DNA of 64,000 nt, from positions 496,001-560,000 of the forward strand of contig NZ_CP041783.1 of the NCBI RefSeq assembly GCF_007567505.1. Reading direction: 5' to 3'. Positions 1 through 8,530 of the stretch are shown here, piece after piece; position 1 is the first letter of the stretch; each line of letters begins with the position of its first letter. This DNA comes from Shewanella donghaensis. Its GTDB lineage: Bacteria; Pseudomonadota; Gammaproteobacteria; Enterobacterales; Shewanellaceae. Below the pieces are notes generated by a model, which ran no database searches, was not told the DNA's origin, and saw only the letters and a program-made list of their open reading frames with translations. A program made the translations under genes and the position numbers.

Positions 1-393
1 CACTTAGCCTATTTAGAAAAGCGTTATTGGCGTACTCGATACAGTATCTCCTTGCCGAGATTAAGACCATGCACAGGTGGTGTTACACCAAAAGTTGAGT
101 TAACAGATGATGGACTCGTTCAAATGATATGTGCATTTCGCCTATATAACCCTCAACTTGAAATTAGTTTATCAACAAGAGAAACGCCGGGTTTTCGTAA
201 TAATTTACTGCCTTTGGGCGTCACCAATATCAGTGCGGGTAGTTCAACGCAACCAGGAGGATATCAAAATCCGAATACTGAGTTAGACCAGTTTGAAATA
301 TCAGATGAACGTAGTGCTGATGAAATGGTTATACAAATGCAAAAGAGTGGTCTTAATCCTGTCTGGAAGGACTGGGAATCAAACTGGTTTTAA
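1..393 (+). CDS. thiH: 2-iminoacetate synthase ThiH, C-terminal part
   Basis: The reading frame is open from the first base, so the gene begins outside the window and only about 130 C-terminal residues are present. ThiH is a radical-SAM tyrosine lyase that makes dehydroglycine for the thiazole ring of thiamine. Family signatures seen are LEKRYWRTRYSISLPRLRPC near the window edge, STRETPGFRN, the glycine-rich AGSSTQPGGY, FEISDERS, and the terminal PVWKDW. The CxxxCxxC cluster motif would lie upstream and cannot be checked. It is probably the last gene of a thiamine operon; no terminator hairpin was seen after it. The family call is secure. Confidence 0.93.
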   Translation, partial: HLAYLEKRYWRTRYSISLPRLRPCTGGVTPKVELTDDGLVQMICAFRLYNPQLEISLSTRETPGFRNNLLPLGVTNISAGSSTQPGGYQNPNTELDQFEISDERSADEMVIQMQKSGLNPVWKDWESNWF

Positions 394-585
394 TACAGCA
401 AACACCCAGATAAGTTGATGTTTAGAATTGATTTATTTTCATATTATTCATGCTGATACCTGGTGAACTATGATATTTAGTCAATAAGTTGTGTCATCAA
501 CTGTACAATAATGATTATTTGGATGATAATTAAACAGGTTACAAATGTTAGTTTTTATCTATCAGCTTTTTTGAGGAGATTTGTT

Positions 586-930
586 ATGCAAATACCATCC
601 GCCTATACCTCTGGTATACAAGGACTTCAGGGGGCTCAAAATGATTTAGCTCAGGCTACGACATCAGTTGCTGCACCTGAGAAATCTTCACCAACCTCAG
701 TTCAGGTTCCTCAGGATACAGTGACAATAAGCGCTCAAGGCCAAAGCACTCAAACTCAAAGCACTGAAACTCAAAGTACTCAGGCATTAAGTTCACAGCC
801 TGTTACACAAACTGATACCACATCTGCACTTATTCAAGCAGATCAGGCGCTAAACCAAGGACAAGCTTCAGCTGAAGTGATTAATGTCGCTTCTGAAAAT
901 GTTGGTACAATCATCGATTTATCGGTATAG
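586..930 (+). CDS. Small Gln/Ser/Thr-rich protein, possibly flagellar-rod-like
   Basis: This is a 114-residue protein of unknown function. The ATG at 586 is preferred over an in-frame start at 511 because GAGGAG lies 8 bases upstream of it. The N-terminus (YTSGIQGLQGAQNDLAQATT) and C-terminus (QASAEVINVASENVGTIIDL) recall the paired terminal helices of flagellar rod and hook proteins, joined here by a low-complexity linker with QSTQTQSTETQSTQ repeats. No signal peptide is visible. It lies 11 bp upstream of the metalloprotease-like gene and is probably co-transcribed with it. The flagellar resemblance is an inference from pattern only. Confidence 0.6.
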   Translation: MQIPSAYTSGIQGLQGAQNDLAQATTSVAAPEKSSPTSVQVPQDTVTISAQGQSTQTQSTETQSTQALSSQPVTQTDTTSALIQADQALNQGQASAEVINVASENVGTIIDLSV

Positions 931-941
931 CGTTTACTTAA

Positions 942-2054
942 GTGGATATTCCAAGCGGTTTATCGACCAAGTCAGTTGCATCAGTGCATGCAGCTCAGGC
1001 TTCTTCGGCTAATTCTTTAGCGAAGTCTTCTGCAGTGGGATCGGTACCAACATCTAGTAAAGTAATTTCTACAACTGTACTTTCTAGCACTGTAATCTCT
1101 AGCTCTGTATCTAATAAAGCAACTAACACTGCTTTATCGTCATTATTAACTGCCACAAATTCAGCTACGTCATCTGCTTCCAATAATTCTTCTCAATCAT
1201 CGCAAGTCAATCAGACCTCTTCACCACAATTTAATTTAAGAACTGGCGCTATTTCTGTTGCAGGTCTAAGTGTGAATAATGTGCCTGGCAATCAAAGTGA
1301 GGTTCAAACTCCTTCATCGCAGTCACAGGCCGAAATATTTCAACCAAAAAACAATCAGTCCACTAATACTGCAAGCGATTCAAAGATCATAGAACCTGAT
1401 AAAAGCGAAACCAGTGTCATTTTCGCCAATGAGTCTCAAAGTGACGATAAAGCACCATCAGACATAGCTCAATCAGAAAAAGTACAGGCAGAACAAGCGC
1501 AGCAAGAGCAAAAGGATCAGCAAGAACAAGCACAACAGGAAAATATTAATCAACAACAAGCGGTAGAGTTACAAGTTATTAATGATTTAAAATCCCGAGA
1601 CATAGAAGTGAAAACTCATGAGCAAGCTCATGCTACAGTGGGGGGGAGTTTTGCTCAGTCTCCAACTTACACCTACGAAAAAGGCCCAGATGGTAAACGT
1701 TATGCAGTAGAAGGCGAGGTCAGTATTGATGTTGCCCCAATTGAAGGGGACCCACAGGCAACTTACACTAAAATGCAAAAAGTATACGCCGCCGCCATGG
1801 CACCTGTTCAACCTTCAAGTGCTGATATTAGAGTGGCAACTGAAGCCACTCAGTTAATGAATGAAGCTAAACAAGAATTAGTCGGTGAACGACAAGAGCA
1901 GGTGATTAGCACTGAAGATGTTCAACACATTAATGACTTAGGACAGATTTTTAATTTAGCCATTGATGATTTACATGTAAATGCTGATATCATTGAAAAT
2001 AAGCCTAATATGAGTATTCTGTCAGATTTTCCATCTATTAATATTGCCGTATAA
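942..2054 (+). CDS. SprA-related putative metalloprotease
   Basis: A 370-residue protein with a GTG start. The first ~200 residues are Ser/Asn/Gln-rich low complexity, followed by a Gln/Glu-rich helix (QAQQEQKDQQEQAQQEN). The conserved domain is C-terminal (about residues 210-325): VKTHEQAHA is an HExxH-like zinc motif, followed by YTYEKGPDGKRYAVEGEV and a conserved MQKVYAAAMAP helix. This matches the SprA-related/CJM1_0395 putative metalloprotease family, whose substrate is unknown. No signal peptide is evident and no good Shine-Dalgarno precedes the GTG, so translational coupling to the small gene 11 bp upstream is likely. The family is fairly sure; peptidase activity is unproven. Confidence 0.8.
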   Translation: MDIPSGLSTKSVASVHAAQASSANSLAKSSAVGSVPTSSKVISTTVLSSTVISSSVSNKATNTALSSLLTATNSATSSASNNSSQSSQVNQTSSPQFNLRTGAISVAGLSVNNVPGNQSEVQTPSSQSQAEIFQPKNNQSTNTASDSKIIEPDKSETSVIFANESQSDDKAPSDIAQSEKVQAEQAQQEQKDQQEQAQQENINQQQAVELQVINDLKSRDIEVKTHEQAHATVGGSFAQSPTYTYEKGPDGKRYAVEGEVSIDVAPIEGDPQATYTKMQKVYAAAMAPVQPSSADIRVATEATQLMNEAKQELVGERQEQVISTEDVQHINDLGQIFNLAIDDLHVNADIIENKPNMSILSDFPSINIAV

Positions 2055-2071
2055 ACTACAATCTACTTCTT

Positions 2072-2977
2072 TTAAACCCCGTGGTAATGACTAATTTCAT
2101 GTTGCGTTAGTATCATAGACTCAAGCAGTTTACTTGCAGGTCCTTGTGAGTCTCGGTTTGGAATGATTAAGCTTAATTGAATTTTACGGCTCTTGCTGCC
2201 TTTCAAAATAAGCCTAACTAAGCTGCCATTCTTAATATCATCTTCTACTAAATATGCTGGTGCCCAGCAAAATCCAATTCCCGAGAGCAAAACGTTTTTC
2301 GCTTCGTGAAAATTAGAAACAGTCCAGCGTTGTTCTGACTTTAACCAGCCAGTATCAGCGGCTTTATTGATAGAAGTTTCTTTAATGACAACTTGTAGAT
2401 GTTGAGCTAGTTCACGTTCGTCAGCGACAATACCGCAATGTGTCAATGGATGATTAGGAGGACAGACAAGGTATAATTCTGATTCGCATAATGGCTCTGC
2501 AATATGACCTTTCGGGGGGACACCACATATGGCCAGATCGACTTTATTACCGTCAATTAACTCATTGGTACCCGATATCACCGAATCAATCACAGTGACT
2601 CTTGTTCCTCGACTATCAGGTAAAAATGCTTTTAGCGCATCAACCAGAAAATGCATTGGATAAATGATTTCACGGGCTATGGTTAAATTGGGCTCCCAAC
2701 CTTGTCCTAAATTACTGGCAAGTTGCTCTAACTCATCAACTGATTGAGTTAAATGACGAGAGCGCCTTAGTAATACTTCTCCTTGCTCAGTTAAGTAGGC
2801 TTTTCGACCTCTGACTTCAAGTAGTTGTATTCCTAATTGGTTTTGTAGTTTAGCCACTGCATGATTTAGCGAAGATTGGCTTTTGTTAAGTTTCTCTGCA
2901 GCTTGAGCGTAACCGCCAAAATCGACCACAGACTGAATAATTCGCCATTGTTCAAGTGTAGACTTTGCTCTATTCAT
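2072..2977 (-). CDS. LysR family transcriptional regulator
   Basis: A 301-residue LysR-type regulator. The N-terminal winged helix-turn-helix covers about residues 8-66 (GGYAQAAEKLNKSQSSLNHA, then LEVRGRKAYLTEQGE). The rest is a periplasmic-binding-protein-like effector domain of normal length. It converges on the metalloprotease-like gene, leaving only 17 bp between stops, and no divergent partner gene is present to suggest a target. The same-strand gene upstream ends at 3200 and is separated from it by a weak terminator-like hairpin. The effector is unknown. Confidence 0.9.
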   Translation of the reverse strand: MNRAKSTLEQWRIIQSVVDFGGYAQAAEKLNKSQSSLNHAVAKLQNQLGIQLLEVRGRKAYLTEQGEVLLRRSRHLTQSVDELEQLASNLGQGWEPNLTIAREIIYPMHFLVDALKAFLPDSRGTRVTVIDSVISGTNELIDGNKVDLAICGVPPKGHIAEPLCESELYLVCPPNHPLTHCGIVADERELAQHLQVVIKETSINKAADTGWLKSEQRWTVSNFHEAKNVLLSGIGFCWAPAYLVEDDIKNGSLVRLILKGSKSRKIQLSLIIPNRDSQGPASKLLESMILTQHEISHYHGV

Positions 2978-3099
2978 TCATACTCTCAATTGTTAAGCAT
3001 ATAATCACTAGGTTTAAAATTCAGGTTTTCGTGGTAAAAGAAACAATCGAGTTCAGATTTTAATGAGTTTCCAGTCATTAGAAGGGTTCTATTTAATAC

Positions 3100-3134
3100 T
3101 CAAAAGAAAGAGCGTAGCACAAGGTGATACGCTC
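3100..3134 (-). terminator. Possible terminator of the five-gene minus-strand operon
   Basis: On the minus strand GAGCGTA and TACGCTC form a 7-bp stem with an 11-base loop (3110-3134), followed by a T-rich stretch interrupted by C. It sits 66 bp after the DUF3541-like stop codon. It is only moderately strong, so readthrough into the LysR gene is possible. Confidence 0.45.
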
Positions 3135-3199
3135 TGATAGATTTGACTAAACTCACAGACTCACTTTCTGATGTTAACAATGAAACTGAGTGTTTCTCA

Positions 3200-4369
3200 C
3201 TATTTAGTTTTCAATTTATTTTTTGTTTTATCTTTCGTTTTATCTTTCGTTTTACTTTTTGTTTTAGCTTTCGGTGTAACTTGAATTGGTAAGTTTTTCT
3301 TAGTGGTTTTTAATTCAGCTAAGTATGGACCTTTGTGCAATGTGTCAGGCCAATCTAAAAGCATCATAGCGAGAACATTACGATGTTCACCCATAGCCAT
3401 ATCAGGGTTACCACGAGGCGAAGGTATCAATTGGTACTCAGTTTCAAATGAAGCAGCAATATGATTTTGTGTTTTCTTTACGACACTGTGATTGGGTAGC
3501 CCAGCTAATAAGAAGCTGATGCCCACTTCTGAAATAATATCATCAGTTGCTTGTTCTAGAATACGTTCAATATTGTTATCGAAGTAATCTAAAATCCATT
3601 TAAACTCTTTTGCATCAACAGATTCTTGATAATAACCGCTGTCAGCAAAGATAAAGTGAGTCATACCGTAGAGCTTATTTTGAAATTGTTTTTTATCTAA
3701 TTCACTGTCTTTGTCATTTGGATAGGTTTCAATAAATGCTTGCTTGTACTGCGCAACGTACTCACCCGCATTTAATTGTTCAGCCCAGTAAGCATAATTA
3801 ACAAGTTGCGCCGCCCATGACGTTATCATGGTTGGATCAGTAAGGGCTGGCGCTAAGTCATAAGCTTTGAGTCCCTGAACCATTTGTTCATGACATGGTC
3901 CCATGAAGCCAAATTCATCAGTACGACTGGCGTAACGCAATAAAATATCGCTATAAAAAATAAATTCAGGGAAGGGCTTTAATGCTTTTTTACGCGCTTT
4001 AGCACGAGGACCTTTACCTAATACACTAATCGCTTTAGCTGATTGGTCTTCAATGAAGTTTTCTTTATCCATGTTACATGCGAAGTAGTTTTGACGCTCT
4101 GTAATGGTAATTAAATCCACCAAAGCAGCATTAGCGTATTTATCATCTCCGGTCATACGATACATTCGAATACCATAATGACCTTGAATGCGTGGCGGTA
4201 ACGAATACAAATTTTGTTCAAGGTTTACTTGAATCGCACTTCTTACTTGCTGGTGGCTTAATTGATGACCTTTGTCTTCTTTTGTTTCAGCTAAAGTACT
4301 TGCTGAGGCAAAAAGTAAGGTGAAGCTTGCTAAGCAAGTTAACGATTTAAATTTGCGAATTGCCAACAT
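3200..4369 (-). CDS. Secreted DUF3541-like protein
   Basis: A 389-residue protein with a clear N-terminal signal peptide (hydrophobic SLTCLASFTLLFASASTLA, cleavage near residue 27). The body is helical with Tyr/Trp-rich segments (RIQGHYGIRMYRMTGDDKYA, INSIDE the first 75 residues after the signal) and resembles the DUF3541 family of Shewanella and Vibrio, which has no known function; this assignment is from memory of the family. The C-terminus is a lysine-rich tail of KTKDKTKDKTK units encoded by 12-bp tandem repeats. Its start lies inside the preceding gene (23-bp overlap), so it is the last gene of the five-gene operon. Location is inferred to be periplasmic. Confidence 0.7.
   Translation of the reverse strand: MLAIRKFKSLTCLASFTLLFASASTLAETKEDKGHQLSHQQVRSAIQVNLEQNLYSLPPRIQGHYGIRMYRMTGDDKYANAALVDLITITERQNYFACNMDKENFIEDQSAKAISVLGKGPRAKARKKALKPFPEFIFYSDILLRYASRTDEFGFMGPCHEQMVQGLKAYDLAPALTDPTMITSWAAQLVNYAYWAEQLNAGEYVAQYKQAFIETYPNDKDSELDKKQFQNKLYGMTHFIFADSGYYQESVDAKEFKWILDYFDNNIERILEQATDDIISEVGISFLLAGLPNHSVVKKTQNHIAASFETEYQLIPSPRGNPDMAMGEHRNVLAMMLLDWPDTLHKGPYLAELKTTKKNLPIQVTPKAKTKSKTKDKTKDKTKNKLKTK
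3222..3269 (-). repeat. Four 12-bp tandem repeats in a C-terminal tail
   Basis: Four consecutive 12-bp units of the type TTCGTTTTATCT (plus strand) encode repeated Lys/Thr/Asp tetrapeptides at the C-terminus of the DUF3541-like protein. Units differ by one to three bases. Because the period is a multiple of three, slippage would change tail length without a frameshift. Confidence 0.85.
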
Positions 4370-6098
4370 TTAAGGCTCTCCTGATGATAGATTGTGGATC
4401 GTTTGGTGGACTCAGTATAATGGCCAATTGTTGAGAAAGGTCTAAATTTTTCTCATTAACTACAAAAATTTCAAAAACTTGATTATTTGTTATAGAAGCG
4501 TTAGCCCCATTATTAATTAAACTCACTAAGGTTTGTTGCCAAAGAGGGTGGTAATACTCAATGCCTTCATTGGCAATACCATTAAAGCTATAAATCATTG
4601 TGTGTGCCTCTGCCCATTGTTGATTAAAGCTTGCAGCGAATGATTGGTTAATCGACTCATAATGACTGTTCAAGGCCGTTTCAACATCACTGTGATAACG
4701 ATTCCCCCCCCAAAACTGTAATGCTAATTTACTGCGAAATAGCCGTAATTGTTTTTTGTATGCTTTTGCTAATTGTTCTCTATCTGATAATGCGAGATAA
4801 GGTATTTGATTTTCAATAAATTCCGTTAACCAGTAATAACCAAGCAAGTAATTATCGTTTGATATGCCCAGTTTATTGTAGATATAAAACTGGCTACCCC
4901 GAGACATTCCTACAACACTTTGGCTGATAGATTTCACTATCTTATTTGCTTGTCTTCGGTTCGTTATTTCTTCAGGAAAAGTGAGGCTCGCTTGAGAAAA
5001 CTGTTGTCCAATTATCGGCTGTCTAATGATATGGCTGCTAGTCTTATTACTCTCATGGATAAATAATTCACCCACTAAACGATTGTTGTGCCACACCCGA
5101 TAAGTGCGTTGTGTTGGTAGCTTTTTAATTGTTGAAATGTTGTTCGAGTTTATGTCTGAATGAGAGAGTTTATTCTCTCTCTCTGATGGGATTAACTCGA
5201 ATTGTAAATTAAGCTCGCCCAATAATTCAAATACATCCTTGAGCAGTTGAAAACTATCTTTCGGACCTAAATAAGGTGCACTAGATTGCTGAGCAAGTGC
5301 TTGACCAATATTCCATGGGGCTAGGTTTATGTTTTTAGTTTGGCTGTTTAAGAAAGTAGAAAGGTGTTGCTCAGAAAGCAGAGAATCAATAATTGTTGTT
5401 TGTATTCCTGAGTTGGTTATCTGTGATTGTGCTTTAATTCGTTTAATTGTCTCTAAAGGCTGTTTGTTCTTTTTCATTGCTCGAGCTTGATAGGCTTGCC
5501 AAGTTACTTTCCTGCAACCCTCGTCAGACTGGACTAACAAGTATTTTGCTAGACTCATGTCCAAATCAGTAGTGGTCCCATTTTCATTATTAGTGATATT
5601 GCATTTGGGATCATTAAACACCAATTTTGCATCACTATTGTCGAGATTTCTTCTAATGGTTGCTTGCGCGTTATGCAGTTTAGATTTGGTATTAATGTCT
5701 AATTGAGAATGCTTTAATGCTTCGAGCTTATGCCCTAATTGAGAGAAGGGGGCTTGACTCTTTTTTAGGGTTTGGATTGTAGGGAGAAGTTGTGGCTGGT
5801 TTATAAGTTTTGTTAGCTCATCAGCTAAATGCAGCTGACACATTAATAAATTTTCACGCTGGCTTGGAGTAACTAAGTCACGATAATAGTTAAGCCTGTC
5901 ATTAAAGTTGTTAAAGCCTAATGTGAGCTGATCGAATTGAAGTGCTTGATAAGCGGGTGACTTTGAACTATCCAACGCAGTTAATGAAGGTTCATATTGC
6001 AAACATTGCTGGACAAACAAAGTAACAGGGTTGGCAACTGCTGATACAGTTGCCAAAATATTAAAAGTTAGGATTACTACAAAAATGTTTTTTTGCAT
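4347..6098 (-). CDS. Secreted protein resembling an M3 peptidase without HExxH
   Basis: A 583-residue protein from the ATG at 6098 (an in-frame GTG lies at 6107; the ATG is preferred because GGAAG lies about 12 bases upstream and a signal peptide MQKNIFVVILTFNILATVSA starts directly). Several segments follow the order seen in M3 oligopeptidases: RKVTWQAYQARA, NLAPWNIGQALAQQ, a YRVWHNNRLVGELFIHES strand pair, and IEYYHPLWQQTLVSLI near the end, like the A-YYsYlWa signature. No HExxH exists; the only approximation is HESNK. It may be a catalytically dead M3 relative or an unrelated helical protein. It overlaps the ATP-grasp gene upstream by 38 bp and the DUF3541-like gene downstream by 23 bp, indicating translational coupling. 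Confidence 0.72.
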   Translation of the reverse strand: MQKNIFVVILTFNILATVSAVANPVTLFVQQCLQYEPSLTALDSSKSPAYQALQFDQLTLGFNNFNDRLNYYRDLVTPSQRENLLMCQLHLADELTKLINQPQLLPTIQTLKKSQAPFSQLGHKLEALKHSQLDINTKSKLHNAQATIRRNLDNSDAKLVFNDPKCNITNNENGTTTDLDMSLAKYLLVQSDEGCRKVTWQAYQARAMKKNKQPLETIKRIKAQSQITNSGIQTTIIDSLLSEQHLSTFLNSQTKNINLAPWNIGQALAQQSSAPYLGPKDSFQLLKDVFELLGELNLQFELIPSERENKLSHSDINSNNISTIKKLPTQRTYRVWHNNRLVGELFIHESNKTSSHIIRQPIIGQQFSQASLTFPEEITNRRQANKIVKSISQSVVGMSRGSQFYIYNKLGISNDNYLLGYYWLTEFIENQIPYLALSDREQLAKAYKKQLRLFRSKLALQFWGGNRYHSDVETALNSHYESINQSFAASFNQQWAEAHTMIYSFNGIANEGIEYYHPLWQQTLVSLINNGANASITNNQVFEIFVVNEKNLDLSQQLAIILSPPNDPQSIIRRALNVGNSQI

Positions 6099-7017
6099 AA
6101 GCCACACGTTCTTCCACTGATAATGTCGGTCCTTTTAAGGATTCAACATGTTGTAAGCGTTGTAATATTCCCCTGCCATTAGCGGTTTGAATGGCAAGCC
6201 CCGGACGTGCATTCAACTCTAATAGTAATGGGCCACGTTGTTTATCAAGCACCATGTCAGTACCTAGATATCCAAGTTCACACATTTCATAAGCACATGA
6301 TGCGGTATGAAGCAGGGTATCCCATTCAGGGACTTGGATTTGTGACAGTTCAAATTGAGTATCTGGATGCTTTAGGACAGGCTTATCAAATTGCACTGCA
6401 AATAAGCTTTTACCTGTTGCGATATCTAAGCCAACACCGACAGCGCCTTGGTGCAAGTTAGCTTTGCCGTCAGATGCAGCTGTCGAACAACGTAGCATCC
6501 CCATAACAGGATATCCTTTGAAGATGATTAATCGAATATCTGGCACGCCTTCATAACTGAAACCGTCAAATACAGGATCAAATTCAATCAGTCCTTCTAC
6601 AATGGCGACATCAGGTGCACCACCAAGAGAGAATAAGCCACTTAAGATGTTAGATACATGACGATAAACTTCCGTCGGTGTTACTTCGTCACCATTGGGC
6701 TTGTAGTATCGACCTGCATCCACTTTGGTTATAACTAGAATCCCTTTGCCACCAGAACCTTTTGCAGGCTTGATAACGAAACCGGTTCTGTCTATCACCA
6801 TTTGCGGAATATCATTGATCTTATGTTGTTCTTCAACAACCCCAATCAGATCAGGAACAGCGATTCCATTGGCGAGCGCTAATTGCTTCGTAATTAACTT
6901 ATCATCCACGCGTTTATAATATTTACGTGGATTATATTTACCAATGTAATCGATGTTACGTTTATTCATGTTCAGTACGCCATTACGACGCAATTGCCAA
7001 GGCCAAGCAAACTCCAT
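6061..7017 (-). CDS. RimK-like ATP-grasp alpha-L-glutamate ligase homologue
   Basis: A 318-residue cytosolic ATP-grasp enzyme. Motifs are VIKPAKGSGGKGILVI (ATP-binding loop, about residue 85), FDGFSYEGVPDIRLIIF, and LLLELNARPGL (metal-binding Glu/Asn, near residue 268). It belongs to the RimK-related branch that is routinely found beside a seven-helix inactive transglutaminase and a retropepsin-like protease, as here, not to the ribosomal S6-modifying RimK proper. The expected reaction is ATP-driven ligation of an amino acid (glutamate by analogy) to a peptide or small-molecule carboxylate; the acceptor is unknown. Its start shares one base with the stop of the upstream membrane gene. Confidence 0.85.
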   Translation of the reverse strand: MEFAWPWQLRRNGVLNMNKRNIDYIGKYNPRKYYKRVDDKLITKQLALANGIAVPDLIGVVEEQHKINDIPQMVIDRTGFVIKPAKGSGGKGILVITKVDAGRYYKPNGDEVTPTEVYRHVSNILSGLFSLGGAPDVAIVEGLIEFDPVFDGFSYEGVPDIRLIIFKGYPVMGMLRCSTAASDGKANLHQGAVGVGLDIATGKSLFAVQFDKPVLKHPDTQFELSQIQVPEWDTLLHTASCAYEMCELGYLGTDMVLDKQRGPLLLELNARPGLAIQTANGRGILQRLQHVESLKGPTLSVEERVAYAKKHFCSNPNF

Positions 7018-8522
7018 TACTTATCTCCAGCCAAAGGCTTGAAGCGTTTAAGCTCAGTAAGTCGGTAACCAGTGTACTGACCCATGACTAATACTAACGC
7101 TAAAATAACTAAGTGAATGCCTAAGAAGTTAAACACCCAGTATTGGATCCAGCTGTTACTCATAGCAAGGTAGGCTAGAGTTGCCACAAATAGGCTGCCA
7201 CCACCGGCCATAACCACGGCTTTAGGGCCTTCTTCTTCCCATAAAATCGACATACGCTCAATGGTCCACGCAAGAATAATCATTGGGAAGAAAGTAATCG
7301 TTAATCCTTCACTTAATCCGACTTTATAAGATATGAGTGTGAATAAGCCGATGATAAATATCACTACAATAATCACCGCGGATATTCTGGATATGAGTAA
7401 GAGGTTGAGTTGGGATAAGTATGAGCGGATCATTAGACCAAAGGCCACAATCAACAAGAAACCAATCAGTCCGGTTAATAAAGTTGTTTGAATAAATGCT
7501 AATGCGATCAGTACTGGCATAAATGTGCCAGAGGTTTTAATGCCTATGATGACACGCAAGAAAACCACAACCAACACACCGATGGGGATTAACAAGATAC
7601 CTTTAAAAGTACTTTGCTCTTCAAGAGGTAACTGATACAAAGAGAAATCCATAGCATCAGAATTGTTCATCATATCAATAGATGTTGCAAGCGCTGAACG
7701 TGTCTCTTGAAGCATGCTGAAGTTAACTTGTGAATTACTACCTCCAATCACATCCAATACTGACTGGTTATTTTGCTGCCATAAAACCAGGTTGTCAGGA
7801 CGGCCTTCTTTATTGCCTTCAACATCAAATAAAACCCACTCTCCATCATGGAACACTTGTACATAAGGACTTAACTGTTGACGACGACGTTGATCTTCGA
7901 GCATCAGACCACTGACTTTTTTGGCTGGCACACCTTTAGATTGCAACATCTGTAAAAAAAGTTGGGTTCGATTATTGACTGATAATAATAGTGCAAGATT
8001 TTGAGATTGATTACTGTCATTGATAACAGACATTAATTGTTGAGCATAAGAAAGGTTATTGGCACTGCGTTGCCAAACATCATTCATGATTTGGTCAGCT
8101 GCGCCTTTTTCAGTAACTTGCCATGTAAATGCTTCAGGGACTTCAGGTTCTTCATCTTGGGTCACATCAAGTTGCCCTGTTGGGACAAGTGTAACGCGAT
8201 AATAAAGTGATTGACGACCTGAAGCTTCACGGATAGACCATACAGCGCGGCGATCATCACCGTCAGAAATATTGAGTCCGTAACCAGGTGATGAAGCATT
8301 TTCTGATAGAACATCAAATGCATCATCTTGTGGTAATGATAAAGAGGCTTCAGCAGCTTTATTAGTGCCGTTAAACATTACTTTTGCTTCAACTGACCAG
8401 CTTTGGACTTGCTTACCAGGAAGGAAAGGAACGTTGTGTTCAACACTGCGATAAATACTTGCTGCGGTGCCAAATATAAATAACAAGGCAACAAAGATAA
8501 AAAATGGCTTACGAGAATGCAT
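7017..8522 (-). CDS. Inactive transglutaminase fused to a seven-helix membrane domain
   Basis: A 501-residue integral membrane protein. One N-terminal helix (residues ~6-24) is followed by a periplasmic region with a transglutaminase-like fold (about 170-265, NRTQLFLQMLQSKGVPAKKV and YVQVFHDGEWVLFDVEG). About seven hydrophobic helices fill residues ~305-490. The positions where active transglutaminases have Cys and His appear to be Asn/Arg and Tyr/Val, matching the name of this family (Transglut_i_TM plus 7TM_transglut). It probably binds a peptide in the periplasm and couples it to the cytosolic ATP-grasp ligase encoded next. It is 8 bp from the upstream protease gene. Confidence 0.88.
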   Translation of the reverse strand: MHSRKPFFIFVALLFIFGTAASIYRSVEHNVPFLPGKQVQSWSVEAKVMFNGTNKAAEASLSLPQDDAFDVLSENASSPGYGLNISDGDDRRAVWSIREASGRQSLYYRVTLVPTGQLDVTQDEEPEVPEAFTWQVTEKGAADQIMNDVWQRSANNLSYAQQLMSVINDSNQSQNLALLLSVNNRTQLFLQMLQSKGVPAKKVSGLMLEDQRRRQQLSPYVQVFHDGEWVLFDVEGNKEGRPDNLVLWQQNNQSVLDVIGGSNSQVNFSMLQETRSALATSIDMMNNSDAMDFSLYQLPLEEQSTFKGILLIPIGVLVVVFLRVIIGIKTSGTFMPVLIALAFIQTTLLTGLIGFLLIVAFGLMIRSYLSQLNLLLISRISAVIIVVIFIIGLFTLISYKVGLSEGLTITFFPMIILAWTIERMSILWEEEGPKAVVMAGGGSLFVATLAYLAMSNSWIQYWVFNFLGIHLVILALVLVMGQYTGYRLTELKRFKPLAGDK

Positions 8523-8530
8523 TAGGTTTC

